Origin: an uncultured Prevotellaceae bacterium
GTDB lineage: Bacteria; Bacteroidota; Bacteroidia; Bacteroidales; Bacteroidaceae
DNA: 59,129 nucleotides
Assembly (NCBI GenBank): GCA_902767045.1
Contig: CACXFT010000071.1
Location: 1 to 59,129 of the forward strand
Direction: 5' to 3'
The notes beneath the pieces are model-generated. The model worked only from the letters and a program-made list of their open reading frames with translations. It had not been told where the DNA came from and did no database searches. Positions 9,385-19,593 of this stretch are shown piece after piece. Both the position numbers and the translations under genes were made by a program. Numbering within the stretch: position 1 is the stretch's first letter; the number at the start of each line of letters is the position of its first letter.

Positions 9385-9443
9385 GCAATTGTTTCTTCTT
9401 TTTAATTTTTCATTTAACATCTAACATTTTCTAATAAGCGTAA

Positions 9444-11093
<1,650 letters not shown>

Positions 11094-11117
11094 AACGCCA
11101 TCTTGGATGAAACATAT

Positions 11118-11150
11118 AAAAAGGGCAGTACCATCGGTACTGCCCTTTTT
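11118..11150 (+). terminator. Rho-independent terminator of groES-groEL
   Basis: A perfect 15-bp stem (AAAAAGGGCAGTACC at 11118-11132, 3-nt loop, GGTACTGCCCTTTTT at 11136-11150), 25 nt after the groEL stop. The stem ends in a T run, giving a classic terminator. Confidence 0.95.
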
Positions 11151-11214
11151 GAATGTTGCGTTAGATGTGTTTTGCCTTTTTATATGTTGCGTTTGATGTG
11201 TTCTGTAAGATGCT

Positions 11215-11670
11215 TTATCTGATTCGGTCGGCAGCTCTCACCAACCGCTCGTCTGCGAGAATGGCCCTGCGTGCCATCCATATAAACACGAGTGTAACGG
11301 CGGGGAAGGCTGCTGCCAGTTCGGGGTGGAAGGTCATTTGCTCGGGTGTGAGCACATATCCAAATACTGCAAAAACCACATACCAGCCCACAATAAAAAG
11401 CATGTTAAACACGCATAACTTAGATTGAAACAGGCGTTTCTTATACTGGAAAATGGTTAGCAGGCTGATGGTGGCACTCATCAAGAGCAAGACGAAGAGC
11501 GGACAAACTTTCATGTCGGTGCTTCCGTTTTCATTGAGAATCCAGAGGTTCATCATTTTACTGCCCACCCCCATGCCATCGGGTGTGTATGTTCCCACCT
11601 GCATGCACAGGCAAAGAACAGAAAAGATGGCTGCCAATAGCAAGAAGATGCTTTGTTTGCGCTGTATCAT
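11215..11670 (-). CDS. DUF4293 family membrane protein
   Basis: A 151-residue integral membrane protein with four predicted hydrophobic segments (near residues 7-25, 60-72, 88-108 and 118-135), starting MIQRKQSIFLLLAAIF as in the DUF4293 family of Bacteroidetes. Function is unknown. It lies 12 bp downstream of rpoZ and in line with bamD, a gene order conserved in Bacteroidales, so it is probably the last gene of that operon. Confidence 0.8.
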   Translation of the reverse strand: MIQRKQSIFLLLAAIFSVLCLCMQVGTYTPDGMGVGSKMMNLWILNENGSTDMKVCPLFVLLLMSATISLLTIFQYKKRLFQSKLCVFNMLFIVGWYVVFAVFGYVLTPEQMTFHPELAAAFPAVTLVFIWMARRAILADERLVRAADRIR

Positions 11671-11682
11671 GTTTGTTTGCTC

Positions 11683-12024
11683 TTAGGCTTCCTCTTCCTC
11701 TTGTGTATCCTTTGACGGATCGCGGAAATACACGTTGCCTTCTAAAAACTCTTCGGTGGCAAGCAGTGTGGGCTTGGGAAGCTTTTCATAATAGCGCGAA
11801 ATCTCTATCTGCTCACGGTTCTCGAAAACTTCTTCGAGTGAGTCGTTATACGAAGCGAACTCGGCAAGCTTCTTGGTGAGGTCTTGCTTAATTTCAGAAG
11901 CAATCTGGTTAGCCCGCTTAGAGATGATGGCCACACTTTCATAAATGTTGCCCGTCTTGTCACTCAAGTCCATAATGTCGCGTGTGACAGTGTTCACTGG
12001 TGCTTTTGACTTTCTGTAATCCAT
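11683..12024 (-). CDS. rpoZ: RNA polymerase omega-subunit-like protein (RpoZ/Rpb6 family)
   Basis: A 113-residue protein starting MDYRKSKAPVNTVTRD. It has the omega/Rpb6 core (TGNIYESVAIISKRANQIA near residues 24-42), followed by a Bacteroidetes-specific acidic C-terminus (EEEEA). Omega helps assembly of the RNA polymerase core. The frame stays open upstream to 12294, but that part overlaps bamD and does not resemble the family, so the ATG at 12024 is chosen. Gene order bamD-rpoZ-DUF4293 supports the call. Confidence 0.85.
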   Translation of the reverse strand: MDYRKSKAPVNTVTRDIMDLSDKTGNIYESVAIISKRANQIASEIKQDLTKKLAEFASYNDSLEEVFENREQIEISRYYEKLPKPTLLATEEFLEGNVYFRDPSKDTQEEEEA

Positions 12025-12118
12025 ATATTCTGTTAAAAAATTAATTTGTTTCGTTTTCTTTCTGTTGTATGCTGTTGTTGTTACAGCACCCCCACTCCTC
12101 ACAGATGCCGGAGCCGTG

Positions 12119-12958
12119 TTAGTCTTCTTTCGCCGGCAGGTGTTGTGTGAATACTTTGCACTTGGCAATGTATTTTTCGGCCAAAGCTTTGTTTTTCGAG
12201 TCGGGATATTCGTTGATGAACCCATAGCACTCGTCTTCGGCATCTTGGAAACGTTCCATTTTCTTTTCCTCCACACTCTGCTGAGCCAGTTCAAACTTGC
12301 TCTTCATGATGAGCAGTGCAAAGTCTTCGCGCCTGTCGGTATAGGGAAAATCTTTCAGTGCGTTTTGTGCAGTGATGATGCAGGCCTCGTAGTTGTTTCC
12401 CCCATGCAGGCTGTTGAGGAAATAACCGCCCAGGTTATAGTAGAGCTGAGCCGAGTAGAGTTCTTTCCTCACCAGTTTCTCTTGCAGGTCGAAGAGTTTC
12501 TGCTGTGCCACGGGTCGCAGCTGAGAGCTGGGGAAGAGGTCGAGAAATTCCTGAAAGGCTTTGATGGCATCGTAGGTGTCGGTTTGGTCGAGCCTGGGTT
12601 CGGGTGTGCACAGGTAGAGGCTTTGGCCCACATAGAACTTTGCTTTTTCGGCATAGGTTCCTCTGGGGTACGATGAATAATACTTCTTGAAATATTCTGC
12701 CGCCGTTTCATATTCGCCCTGGTTGTATTGTGCCATGGAGAGCATGTAGAGACATTCCTGTGCGTTTTCGGTTCCCTTCATGGTGGTCACGAGTTCTTGC
12801 AGCAGCGAAATGGCACGGGTGTATTTGCCATTGGCAAAGCATTCTTTGGCATATTCGTATTTGAAACGGTTGTCGGGCGATTTGTAGACTTTGTTAAACT
12901 CGCTTGTGCAGCTTGTCAACAGAGTTGCCAGTATATAGAATAAGAGAAATTTGCGCAT
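12119..12958 (-). CDS. bamD: Outer membrane assembly lipoprotein BamD
   Basis: A lipoprotein with signal sequence MRKFLLFYILATLLTSC (lipobox LTSC) and TPR-type helices: YEYAKECFANGKYTRAISLLQEL, CLYMLSMAQYNQGEYETAAEYFKKYYSSYP and later repeats. This is the BamD pattern; the protein joins the BAM complex that inserts outer-membrane beta-barrels. The frame extends upstream to 12991. However, a strong promoter on the same strand has its -7 box at 12979-12986, so transcription should begin near 12974 and the ATG at 12958 (or 12970) is the realistic start. It is the first gene of an operon with rpoZ and DUF4293. Confidence 0.88.
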   Translation of the reverse strand: MRKFLLFYILATLLTSCTSEFNKVYKSPDNRFKYEYAKECFANGKYTRAISLLQELVTTMKGTENAQECLYMLSMAQYNQGEYETAAEYFKKYYSSYPRGTYAEKAKFYVGQSLYLCTPEPRLDQTDTYDAIKAFQEFLDLFPSSQLRPVAQQKLFDLQEKLVRKELYSAQLYYNLGGYFLNSLHGGNNYEACIITAQNALKDFPYTDRREDFALLIMKSKFELAQQSVEEKKMERFQDAEDECYGFINEYPDSKNKALAEKYIAKCKVFTQHLPAKED

Positions 12959-12978
12959 ACGTTTAAACATTTGAACTG

Positions 12979-13009
12979 CAAAATTACACATATTTCCCCA
13001 TTTGGCAAA
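12979..13009 (-). promoter_or_regulatory. Bacteroidetes-type promoter of bamD
   Basis: On the minus strand TTTG (13006-13009), a 19-bp spacer and TAATTTTG (12979-12986), a full match to the Bacteroidetes sigma-A consensus TTTG-N19-21-TAnnTTTG. It ends ~20 nt before the chosen BamD start. Confidence 0.8.
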
Positions 13010-13106
13010 GCCTTTAAAACGTTTTTTCGCATTTTAGCGGGCTTTATAACGTTTATTACATCTAAATTGCTTAATTTTGCACGCGAATTATTTTAAATCA
13101 TCTGCT

Positions 13107-15146
13107 TTGAACTTTAAGTTATCATCATCTTACAGTCCCACGGGCGACCAGCCCGAAGCCATTCGCCAGCTCACCGACGGACTGAACCGTGGCGACAAGG
13201 CTCAGGTGCTCTTGGGTGTGACGGGGTCGGGGAAAACGTTCACCATTGCCAATGTGATTGCCAATGTGAACCGGCCTACGCTCATATTGAGTCACAACAA
13301 AACGTTGGCTGCTCAGTTGTATGAAGAGATGAAGGGCTTCTTTCCCGAGAATGCCATTGAGTATTATGTTTCTTACTACGACTATTACCAGCCCGAGGCC
13401 TATCTGCCTTCTTCCGATACTTACATAGAGAAAGACCTGGCCATCAACGACGATATAGACAAGCTGCGGCTCTCGGCGGTGTCGGCTTTGCTTTCGGGGC
13501 GGCGGGATGTGGTGATTATTTCTTCGGTTTCGTGCATCTACGGTATGGGCGGTCCCACGGCCATGGCCGAGAGTGTGATTTCCATCAAGCGAGGACAGAA
13601 GTTGGAACGGAACGCCTTTCTTCGCCGGCTGGTTGATGCGCTTTACGTTCGCAACGACATTGAGCTGAAGCGCGGCAACTTTTGGGTGAAGGGCGACCAT
13701 GTGGATGTTTATATGGCCTACAGCGACAATGTGCTGCGCGTGACCTGGTGGGACGATGAGATTGACGAGATTGAAGAGGTAGACTCCGTTAGCTATCACC
13801 GCCTTGCCACTTTCGAAGACTATCAGATTTATCCCGCCAACTTGTTTGTGACCTCCAAGGAGCAAACCGAGCGTGCCATCAGGCAGATACAAGACGACCT
13901 GACGGCTCAGGTTGATTTCTTCAACGAACAGGGCGACAGCATCAAGGCGCAGCGTATCAAGGAACGTGTGGAGTATGACATGGAGATGATTAAAGAGCTG
14001 GGTCATTGTTCGGGCATCGAGAACTATTCGCGCTATTTCGACGGGCGCGAACCGGGGCAGAAGCCCTACTGTCTGCTCGACTTCTTCCCCAAAGACTATC
14101 TGATGGTGATTGACGAAAGTCATGTTTCGGTTCCGCAGCTCAATGCCATGTATGGCGGCGACCGCCGCAGGAAGCAGAACCTGGTAGAATATGGGTTCCG
14201 CTTGCCGGCAGCCTTCGACAACCGTCCGCTCCGGTTCGAGGAGTTTCAGGAAATGGTGAATCAGGTGATTTATGTTTCGGCCACACCGGCCGACTTTGAA
14301 CTGATGGAGTCGGAAGGAGTGGTGGTGGAACAGGTGATACGTCCCACGGGCTTGCTCGACCCCGAGATTGAGGTGCGGCCCACGGCCAACCAGATCGACG
14401 ACCTGATGGAGGAGATTCTTCTGCGTGCAGAGCGCGACGAGCGCATTCTTGTTACCACGCTCACCAAGCGCATGGCCGAGGAGCTCACTGAATATCTGCT
14501 GAACCATGAGGTGAGGGCGAACTACATTCATTCCGACGTGGCCACACTCGACCGCGTGAAGATTATGAACGACCTGCGGGCCGGTTTGTTCGATGTGCTC
14601 GTTGGTGTGAATCTTTTGCGTGAGGGGCTGGACTTGCCCGAAGTGTCGTTGGTTGCCATTCTCGATGCCGATAAAGAAGGTTTTCTGCGCAACCATCGTT
14701 CGCTCACGCAAACGGCTGGCCGGGCGGCGCGTAACGTGAACGGAAAGGTGATTATGTATGCAGACAGTATCACTGCCAGCATGCAACGCACCATTGACGA
14801 AACCCTTCGCCGGCGCACGAAGCAGCTGAAGTATAACGAAGAGCATCACATCACGCCGCAGCAGATTGTGAAAGCCATTGGCAGTTCGCTGCGCGTGGCG
14901 GGCAGTGCGCCCGAATCTGCAACCGCGCAGAGCAAGGCCGCAAAGCGAAGCTATCCCCAGATTCAGGAAGAGGCCGTGTTTGCTGCCGACCCCATTGTGC
15001 GCAGCATGAGTCGCGAGCAGTTAGAAAAGAGCATTGCCAACACCACCGCGCTGATGAAAGAAGCCGCGAAGAACCTCGACTTCTTGCAGGCCGCCCAATA
15101 TCGCGACGAGATTATTCGCCTGCAGGAGCAGTTGGAGTTAAAGTAG
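13107..15146 (+). CDS. uvrB: Excinuclease ABC subunit B (UvrB)
   Basis: A ~679-residue UvrB helicase-like damage-recognition protein of nucleotide excision repair. It has Walker A GVTGSGKT, the beta-hairpin region YYDYYQPEAYLPSSDTYIEK, DESHVSVPQ, the helicase motif TLTKRMAEELTEYL, LLREGLDLPEVSLV, and a C-terminal UVR motif. There is no ATG near the N-terminus. A TTG at 13107 gives the family-typical start NFKLSSSYSPTGDQPEAI. A longer frame from a TTG at 13077 would start inside the TAATTTTG promoter box (13072-13079), so it is less likely. The 3' end overlaps the convergent AlkD-like gene by 35 bp. Confidence 0.95.
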   Translation: MNFKLSSSYSPTGDQPEAIRQLTDGLNRGDKAQVLLGVTGSGKTFTIANVIANVNRPTLILSHNKTLAAQLYEEMKGFFPENAIEYYVSYYDYYQPEAYLPSSDTYIEKDLAINDDIDKLRLSAVSALLSGRRDVVIISSVSCIYGMGGPTAMAESVISIKRGQKLERNAFLRRLVDALYVRNDIELKRGNFWVKGDHVDVYMAYSDNVLRVTWWDDEIDEIEEVDSVSYHRLATFEDYQIYPANLFVTSKEQTERAIRQIQDDLTAQVDFFNEQGDSIKAQRIKERVEYDMEMIKELGHCSGIENYSRYFDGREPGQKPYCLLDFFPKDYLMVIDESHVSVPQLNAMYGGDRRRKQNLVEYGFRLPAAFDNRPLRFEEFQEMVNQVIYVSATPADFELMESEGVVVEQVIRPTGLLDPEIEVRPTANQIDDLMEEILLRAERDERILVTTLTKRMAEELTEYLLNHEVRANYIHSDVATLDRVKIMNDLRAGLFDVLVGVNLLREGLDLPEVSLVAILDADKEGFLRNHRSLTQTAGRAARNVNGKVIMYADSITASMQRTIDETLRRRTKQLKYNEEHHITPQQIVKAIGSSLRVAGSAPESATAQSKAAKRSYPQIQEEAVFAADPIVRSMSREQLEKSIANTTALMKEAAKNLDFLQAAQYRDEIIRLQEQLELK

Positions 15147-15738
15147 CGAGTGCTTTGTCGAGCAGCGTCTGATATTCGTTGCCCAGTTCGCCAAAGCGCA
15201 CCAAACAGTTGTTGGCAGCATGGCGCACGGCAGCACTTTTGTCTTGCAATGCCGTGAGTGCCTGGTCGAGCAGTTCGTTGATGCCGCGGTCGTTGGGTTC
15301 TCGGCCGTTCATGAAGAGGCGAGCCAGAATATGGTAGGCCGTAACCTGACGGAGTTCGTTGTTGGAAGCCATCCACTCGTAGGCGATGGCAGGTGCAAAG
15401 GGCAAATGCTGATAGAGGTTCATGGCTGCCACCTCTGCTATCTCCAGCGAGTGTGTTTGTTCCATCCACACATCCACCAGTTCTTGGCTCATGCGTTCGC
15501 GGGGCATGAGCATGGTGGCCAGAATCTTGCATTCTCTGATGTCTTCTTTCCAAAGAGCAATAGCCAGGTTGTAGTCGTGTGGCAGTTCGGCAGCCATCTT
15601 TTTGAGTTCGTGTTGCGGAATGCCCCAGTTCAGTTTATATTGGCTTCCCCCTTTCTCTCTCATCGAGCGCGACGTTTCGCCGTTCATGAGCAGGCGGAAC
15701 GACTGCTTGATGGCTTTCAGTTGTTCACAGGTATCCAT
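15112..15738 (-). CDS. DNA alkylation repair protein, AlkD-like (HEAT repeats)
   Basis: A ~208-residue, all-helical protein starting MDTCEQLKAIKQSFRLLMNGE, with blocks typical of the AlkD-like family: KLNWGIPQHELKKMA, ALWKEDIRECKILATMLM, WMEQTHSLEIAEVAAMNL and ADKSAAVRHAANNCLVRFGE-like repeats at the end. AlkD proteins are HEAT-repeat DNA glycosylases for alkylated bases. The frame extends to 15789, but the internal Met at 15738 fits the family and overlaps the upstream peptidase gene by only 14 bp. The 3' end overlaps uvrB by 35 bp in a tail-to-tail arrangement. Confidence 0.75.
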   Translation of the reverse strand: MDTCEQLKAIKQSFRLLMNGETSRSMREKGGSQYKLNWGIPQHELKKMAAELPHDYNLAIALWKEDIRECKILATMLMPRERMSQELVDVWMEQTHSLEIAEVAAMNLYQHLPFAPAIAYEWMASNNELRQVTAYHILARLFMNGREPNDRGINELLDQALTALQDKSAAVRHAANNCLVRFGELGNEYQTLLDKALATLTPTAPAGE

Positions 15739-17653
15739 ATTCTTTGCTGTATCTGAGCATCTGGTGCTCATACGTTTCTGTATAGTCAATTTCTATGTCT
15801 TCGATGTTTCCTTGCCGGTTGGTAATGGGTTTCAGCCAAGGGTTGATGAAGCCTTTGTAGGGAGCGATGTTCAGTTTCCGGTATCGTTCCAGCACTTCTT
15901 GGTGAAGTTGCGGGTCTACCTTCACGGCATAGCGTTCCACCAGTGAGCGGGCCGCTTCGTAGTCGCCCTCGCTTTTGATGCGCTGCACCTCGGCCAGCAG
16001 TTGTGCAAAGAGCGGTCGCAGGGCAGCATAGTTGTTGATGCGCACGAAGGTGCGCCCGTCTTCTGCCTTCACCAGTTCCACGGCACCGTTGGCATGTTCT
16101 AAGGTCCAGTGTGCAATGAGAGCGCGGTTGCGCATGTGTGCCTCTTCAATCTGGTGGCCCGGTTTGATGCGGGTTAGCTGCGTCATCAGTCCGTTCAGCA
16201 GATAGGTATAATATTGCGAGCGGTAGGCTTCGGTATCGGGCAGCAGTCCCAGTTCCACCAGCTTGGGGTCGGCCATGTAGTAGAGTCCGAAGAGGTCGGC
16301 GCGTGCTTCTTCAATGGTGTTGCCGTAGGCTTTCAGAGCATCGGGGTCGGTGTTGGGCAGCAGTTGTCCGCTGCCATGTCCCAGGCATTCGTGCAGGTCG
16401 GTATGCAAGTCGTCGCACAGGTCGCCATACTCATCAATGATCTTTCGGGTGTCATCGTCAATCACAAATTCTTCGCGGAATCCGTTTCCGTGTGCCGCCT
16501 TATTATAAGCTTCAGTGAGGTTTCCGATGGTTACGCTCTTCGAACCATAGCGTGCCCTAATCCAGTCGGCATTAGGCAGGTTGATGCCGATAGCCGTTGA
16601 GGGATATTCGTCGCCTCCGAGCATGGCGGCACAAATCACGTTGGCGGTAACGCCTTTCACCACCTGCTTGCGGAATCGCGGGTCCACGGGTGAGTGGTCT
16701 TCAAACCATTGTGCATGCTGGCTGATGGTTTGCGTGCGATGGGTAGCTTCCAGGTCTTTATATTCCACAATGCCTTCCCACGACGCTTTCAGGGCGAGTG
16801 GGTCGCCATACACCTCAATGAATCCGTTGATGAAGTCTATGCGCCCGTCAACTTCGCGCAGCCATTCAATCGAGTATTCGTCGAAGAGACGCAGGTCGCC
16901 GGTTTTATAATAATTGACAAGCAGGCCGATCACCTTTCGCTGCTGTTCGTTTTCGGCCACGGCAGAAGCCTTCTCCAGCCAGTATATGATTCGTTTGATG
17001 CAGGGGCCGTAGTAGCTGTTGGCATTCCACACCATTTCTTCGAGTTTGCCTTGGCTGTTTTTCACCAGCTTCGAGTTCAGTCCCCACGAAGGCGGCTCTT
17101 CGCCGCCCTGTTCTTTCAGTTTGGCATAGAACTGCTCCACTTCAGACTGTGTGATTCCCGGTTCGTAGTAGTTGCAGGCCGATGTTGCCACCAGGTCTTC
17201 TCCGTCGGCTTTGTTCACACGTTTTGGCAGTATCTGTGGGTTGAAGATAACGGGCATCAGGTCTTCATATTCGTTTTTGTTGATGCCGATTGACTGCAGC
17301 ACCTCTCTGAGGAACTCTTCCGAGAAATCGGGCACAAACTTCTCGCATCCGTAGTGGTGGTGAATGCCATTTGAAAACCACACCCTTTTGAGGTAGGTGG
17401 TGAGGGCGTGAAAGTTTTCACACTCCCTGTCGCCTTTATATAAAATGTACGCGCGTTCCAATAACTTTCTAATACGCACATTAAAAAAGCCAAATTGGTC
17501 GGTCGTTATGTCACGTCCGCACAAAGTGGCTTCTGACAAATAATACACCAATCGCTTTTGTTGCAACGTGAGGGTTTCGAAACCCTTCAACCGATAGCGC
17601 AGCATCTGAATGTCAGCGAAGCGCTCATCAGTGTAATTGAAATTCTCCTGCAT
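15725..17653 (-). CDS. Dipeptidyl peptidase III (M49 metallopeptidase)
   Basis: A 642-residue protein with the M49 zinc signature HECLGH near residue 420 and the second zinc/catalytic motif EEARAD near residue 446. HECLGH is the variant known from Bacteroides thetaiotaomicron DPP III. M49 enzymes remove dipeptides from the N-terminus of peptides. No signal peptide is seen (MQENFNYTDERFADIQ), so it is probably cytoplasmic, although some Bacteroidetes homologues carry one. It lies between an AraC-type regulator and the AlkD-like gene on the same strand, 21 bp after the regulator. Confidence 0.92.
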   Translation of the reverse strand: MQENFNYTDERFADIQMLRYRLKGFETLTLQQKRLVYYLSEATLCGRDITTDQFGFFNVRIRKLLERAYILYKGDRECENFHALTTYLKRVWFSNGIHHHYGCEKFVPDFSEEFLREVLQSIGINKNEYEDLMPVIFNPQILPKRVNKADGEDLVATSACNYYEPGITQSEVEQFYAKLKEQGGEEPPSWGLNSKLVKNSQGKLEEMVWNANSYYGPCIKRIIYWLEKASAVAENEQQRKVIGLLVNYYKTGDLRLFDEYSIEWLREVDGRIDFINGFIEVYGDPLALKASWEGIVEYKDLEATHRTQTISQHAQWFEDHSPVDPRFRKQVVKGVTANVICAAMLGGDEYPSTAIGINLPNADWIRARYGSKSVTIGNLTEAYNKAAHGNGFREEFVIDDDTRKIIDEYGDLCDDLHTDLHECLGHGSGQLLPNTDPDALKAYGNTIEEARADLFGLYYMADPKLVELGLLPDTEAYRSQYYTYLLNGLMTQLTRIKPGHQIEEAHMRNRALIAHWTLEHANGAVELVKAEDGRTFVRINNYAALRPLFAQLLAEVQRIKSEGDYEAARSLVERYAVKVDPQLHQEVLERYRKLNIAPYKGFINPWLKPITNRQGNIEDIEIDYTETYEHQMLRYSKEYGYL

Positions 17654-17674
17654 TTGTTTTTCTTGCTTAGAACT

Positions 17675-18151
17675 TTAAGACTTTTTCTCGGCCGGTTTGC
17701 GCCCCTTCTTTTTCGGTGGTTCCGTGAGCGAGGGGTGTTGTGCCAGATGATTAATCTTGTACTCTCGGGGTGTGATACCGTTCAGTTTGAAGAACGACGC
17801 GTAGAACGACTGTCGGTTGGCGAACCCCACCATGTCGGAAATTTCCTCCATGTTAAGTTTCTGGTACCTGCGGTCTACCAATAACGTCATGGCTTCCTCG
17901 ATTCGGTATTTGTTCACAAACGAGGTGTAGTTCATGTGGAACCTCACATTCACCACAGCCGAAATGTATCGGGTGTTGGTGCCAAGGTCCTGAGCAAGTT
18001 TCTTTGCAGAATAAGTTTTATCCCTGTACTTCTTTTGAACAAGGATAACATTGAGGATGCGCTCACTCATTTCGTCCATGAGTCTTGGGTTCACAAGTGA
18101 CCTGTAGGCAGCCTCTTTTTCCTTCTTTTCTGTAATATTGTACTTTGCCAT
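17675..18151 (-). CDS. Small AraC-type helix-turn-helix regulator
   Basis: A 158-residue protein that consists essentially of an AraC DNA-binding domain: first helix-turn-helix KKLAQDLGTNTRYISAVVN near residues 50-68 and second helix-turn-helix MEEISDMVGFANRQSFYASFFKLNGITPREY near residues 99-129. The tail is basic and Pro/Lys-rich (PPKKKGRKPAEKKS). It has no effector-binding domain, so its signal is not visible. It is probably co-transcribed with the DPP III gene. The 750-bp region upstream carries a 22-bp palindromic array. Confidence 0.85.
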   Translation of the reverse strand: MAKYNITEKKEKEAAYRSLVNPRLMDEMSERILNVILVQKKYRDKTYSAKKLAQDLGTNTRYISAVVNVRFHMNYTSFVNKYRIEEAMTLLVDRRYQKLNMEEISDMVGFANRQSFYASFFKLNGITPREYKINHLAQHPSLTEPPKKKGRKPAEKKS

Positions 18152-18175
18152 GGCTATATATAGAACTTATCACTG

Positions 18176-18207
18176 CAAATGTATGAAAATAAAATTAAAC
18201 AGACAAG
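18176..18207 (-). promoter_or_regulatory. Probable promoter of the AraC-type regulator
   Basis: On the minus strand TACATTTG (18176-18183) fits TAnnTTTG, and CTTG (18204-18207) lies 20 bp upstream as a three-of-four match to the -33 TTTG. Confidence 0.55.
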
Positions 18208-18417
18208 TTTTTGGACATTTATTTTGCATTTGAAGTGAGTTTTTTTAAAGCTTACCAAAAACGCAACCGCTTAATATTGGGAAACTTACAACTTTAAAGG
18301 TATCTTGATTATACTATTTTTGTAGTGATAATTCACAGGAAAAACCAATCCGTTTTTTTGCGTGTAACAACGGCCCCAATGGGGGCGGCGGGCACCAAGC
18401 TTGCGTGGGTAGCCCTG

Positions 18418-18517
18418 AAAGCCTGCTTTGGCAACCCTAAAAGCCTGCTTTGAGAACCTTGAAAGCCTGCTTTGAGAATCCTGAAAGCCTGCTTTGGCAA
18501 CCCTGAAAGCGTGCTTT
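18418..18517. repeat. Array of five 22-bp units with a palindromic core
   Basis: The core AAAGCCTGCTTT (arms AAAGC/GCTTT) begins at 18418, 18440, 18462 and 18484, and a one-base variant AAAGCGTGCTTT begins at 18506, an exact 22-bp period. The 10 bp between cores vary slightly (such as GGCAACCCTG and GAGAACCTTG). The array lies in a gene-free region of about 750 bp between the AraC regulator and ribE. The rest of 18208-18417 and 18518-18623 shows no gene. Confidence 0.9.
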
Positions 18518-18623
18518 GGCAAACCGCATGAAAAGAAACCGGAAAACAAATGGCAAGGTGTGGCGTTTGTCAAGATAATTGGTTCCTTTAAAACAAGAAT
18601 TGGTGCAAATTTCTATCAAATCA

Positions 18624-18655
18624 TTTGCAGGAATTAACAGAAAACACTACCTTTG
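18624..18655 (+). promoter_or_regulatory. Promoter upstream of ribE
   Basis: TTTG (18624-18627), 20-bp spacer and TACCTTTG (18648-18655) match the Bacteroidetes consensus fully. Transcription should start near 18660, about 250 nt before the ribE start codon. Confidence 0.8.
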
Positions 18656-18907
18656 CACCAACAAAGCAATAAATGACAACAAAACAGGGAGTGCGCCGGT
18701 TTGATAGGGATACTCATCAAATAATACTGAAAGCCGAGCAAGCTTCTCTTGTCAATGGCGGGCCACATAAATCCCTTGAAGGGGCTAAGCTGCAGAGCCG
18801 GTGGATTACAACGACGGGGAGCCCTCAAATGATATTCACACTCGGAGTTTCATCACATCACCGGGCATTCCCTTTTCTCTTAAAACCATAATTAACTCTT
18901 TCAGCGT
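18656..18907 (+). other. Long 5' leader of ribE (possible structured RNA or small ORF)
   Basis: About 250 nt lie between the predicted start of transcription and ribE. Short pairings are visible: TTTGAT/ATCAAA around 18702-18721, CCCTT/AAGGG around 18773-18783, and a possible long-range CCGAG/CTCGG. A 72-codon frame (18673-18891) also fits in this space but has no recognisable domain. I looked for the conserved FMN-riboswitch segments and did not find them. Confidence 0.4.
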
Positions 18908-19507
18908 ATGTTCAGTGGAATTATTGAAGAGATGGCCACCGTTACTGCCATCAGAAAGTATGAGGGGAATATCGACTTTTCGTTGACATGTTCTTTTGTG
19001 AGTGAACTGAAGATTGACCAGAGTGTTGCTCACAACGGTGTTTGTTTGACGGTGGTAGATATTCAGAACGGCTGCTATACCGTTACGGCCATGAAGGAAA
19101 CCCTCGACCGCTCCAACCTTTCACTGCTGCAAGTTGGCGACAAGGTGAATGTTGAGCGTTCGATGCTGATGAACGGGCGGCTCGATGGCCATATCGTGCA
19201 AGGGCATGTAGACCAAACGGCACGTTGCATCAACGTGGCCGATGCCGATGGCTCCACCTACTACACTTTCGAATACCCTTATAGCAAGGAGATGGCCCGG
19301 CGGGGATATTTCACTGTTGACAAGGGCAGCGTTACCGTGAACGGTGTTTCGCTCACCGTGTGCGAGCCAACCGAAAGCACCTTCAAGGTGGCCATCATCC
19401 CCTATACACATGAGAACACCAACTTCAAATTCATTCAAGTGGGAAGCGTGGTTAACATCGAGTTCGATATACTTGGCAAGTATGTGGCCCGGCTCTCGAC
19501 ATTCTAA
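18908..19507 (+). CDS. ribE: Riboflavin synthase, alpha chain
   Basis: A 199-residue protein with the family start MFSGIIEEMATV and two lumazine-binding repeats: the first with VAHNGVCLTVV and the second with VQGHVDQTARC and VTVNGVSLTV. It converts two molecules of 6,7-dimethyl-8-ribityllumazine to riboflavin plus a pyrimidine. Its partner ribH is 32 kb away in this window (51279-51755), so the rib genes are dispersed. It has its own strong promoter and a long leader. Confidence 0.95.
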   Translation: MFSGIIEEMATVTAIRKYEGNIDFSLTCSFVSELKIDQSVAHNGVCLTVVDIQNGCYTVTAMKETLDRSNLSLLQVGDKVNVERSMLMNGRLDGHIVQGHVDQTARCINVADADGSTYYTFEYPYSKEMARRGYFTVDKGSVTVNGVSLTVCEPTESTFKVAIIPYTHENTNFKFIQVGSVVNIEFDILGKYVARLSTF

Positions 19508-19593
19508 ACGCATAAAAAATGTTAATTGGTTAAAACCGCTATAAACCTTTCTTGGGTTTGTCCGTCAAAAAACCAATTAACGAACATGCTTAT

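Noticed and set aside
9396..9433. Heptamer repeat between groES and groEL
   Set aside because: The run can be cut into TTTTTAA, TTTTTCA, TTTAACA, TCTAACA, but units differ too much to call a repeat.
13125..14849. 574-codon open frame on the minus strand
   Set aside because: It lies entirely under uvrB, whose protein is unmistakable, and its translation has no domain-like features. It is a shadow frame caused by codon bias.
18418..18517. CRISPR array
   Set aside because: Units are only 22 bp with 10-bp near-constant intervals; there are no diverse spacers and no cas genes.
18673..18891. 72-codon gene before ribE
   Set aside because: No recognisable domain, odd composition, and it fills a space that may be structured RNA. 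It is kept only as a possibility in the leader entry.
18656..18907. FMN riboswitch before ribE
   Set aside because: The conserved RFN segments are not present, so only an unclassified leader is reported.
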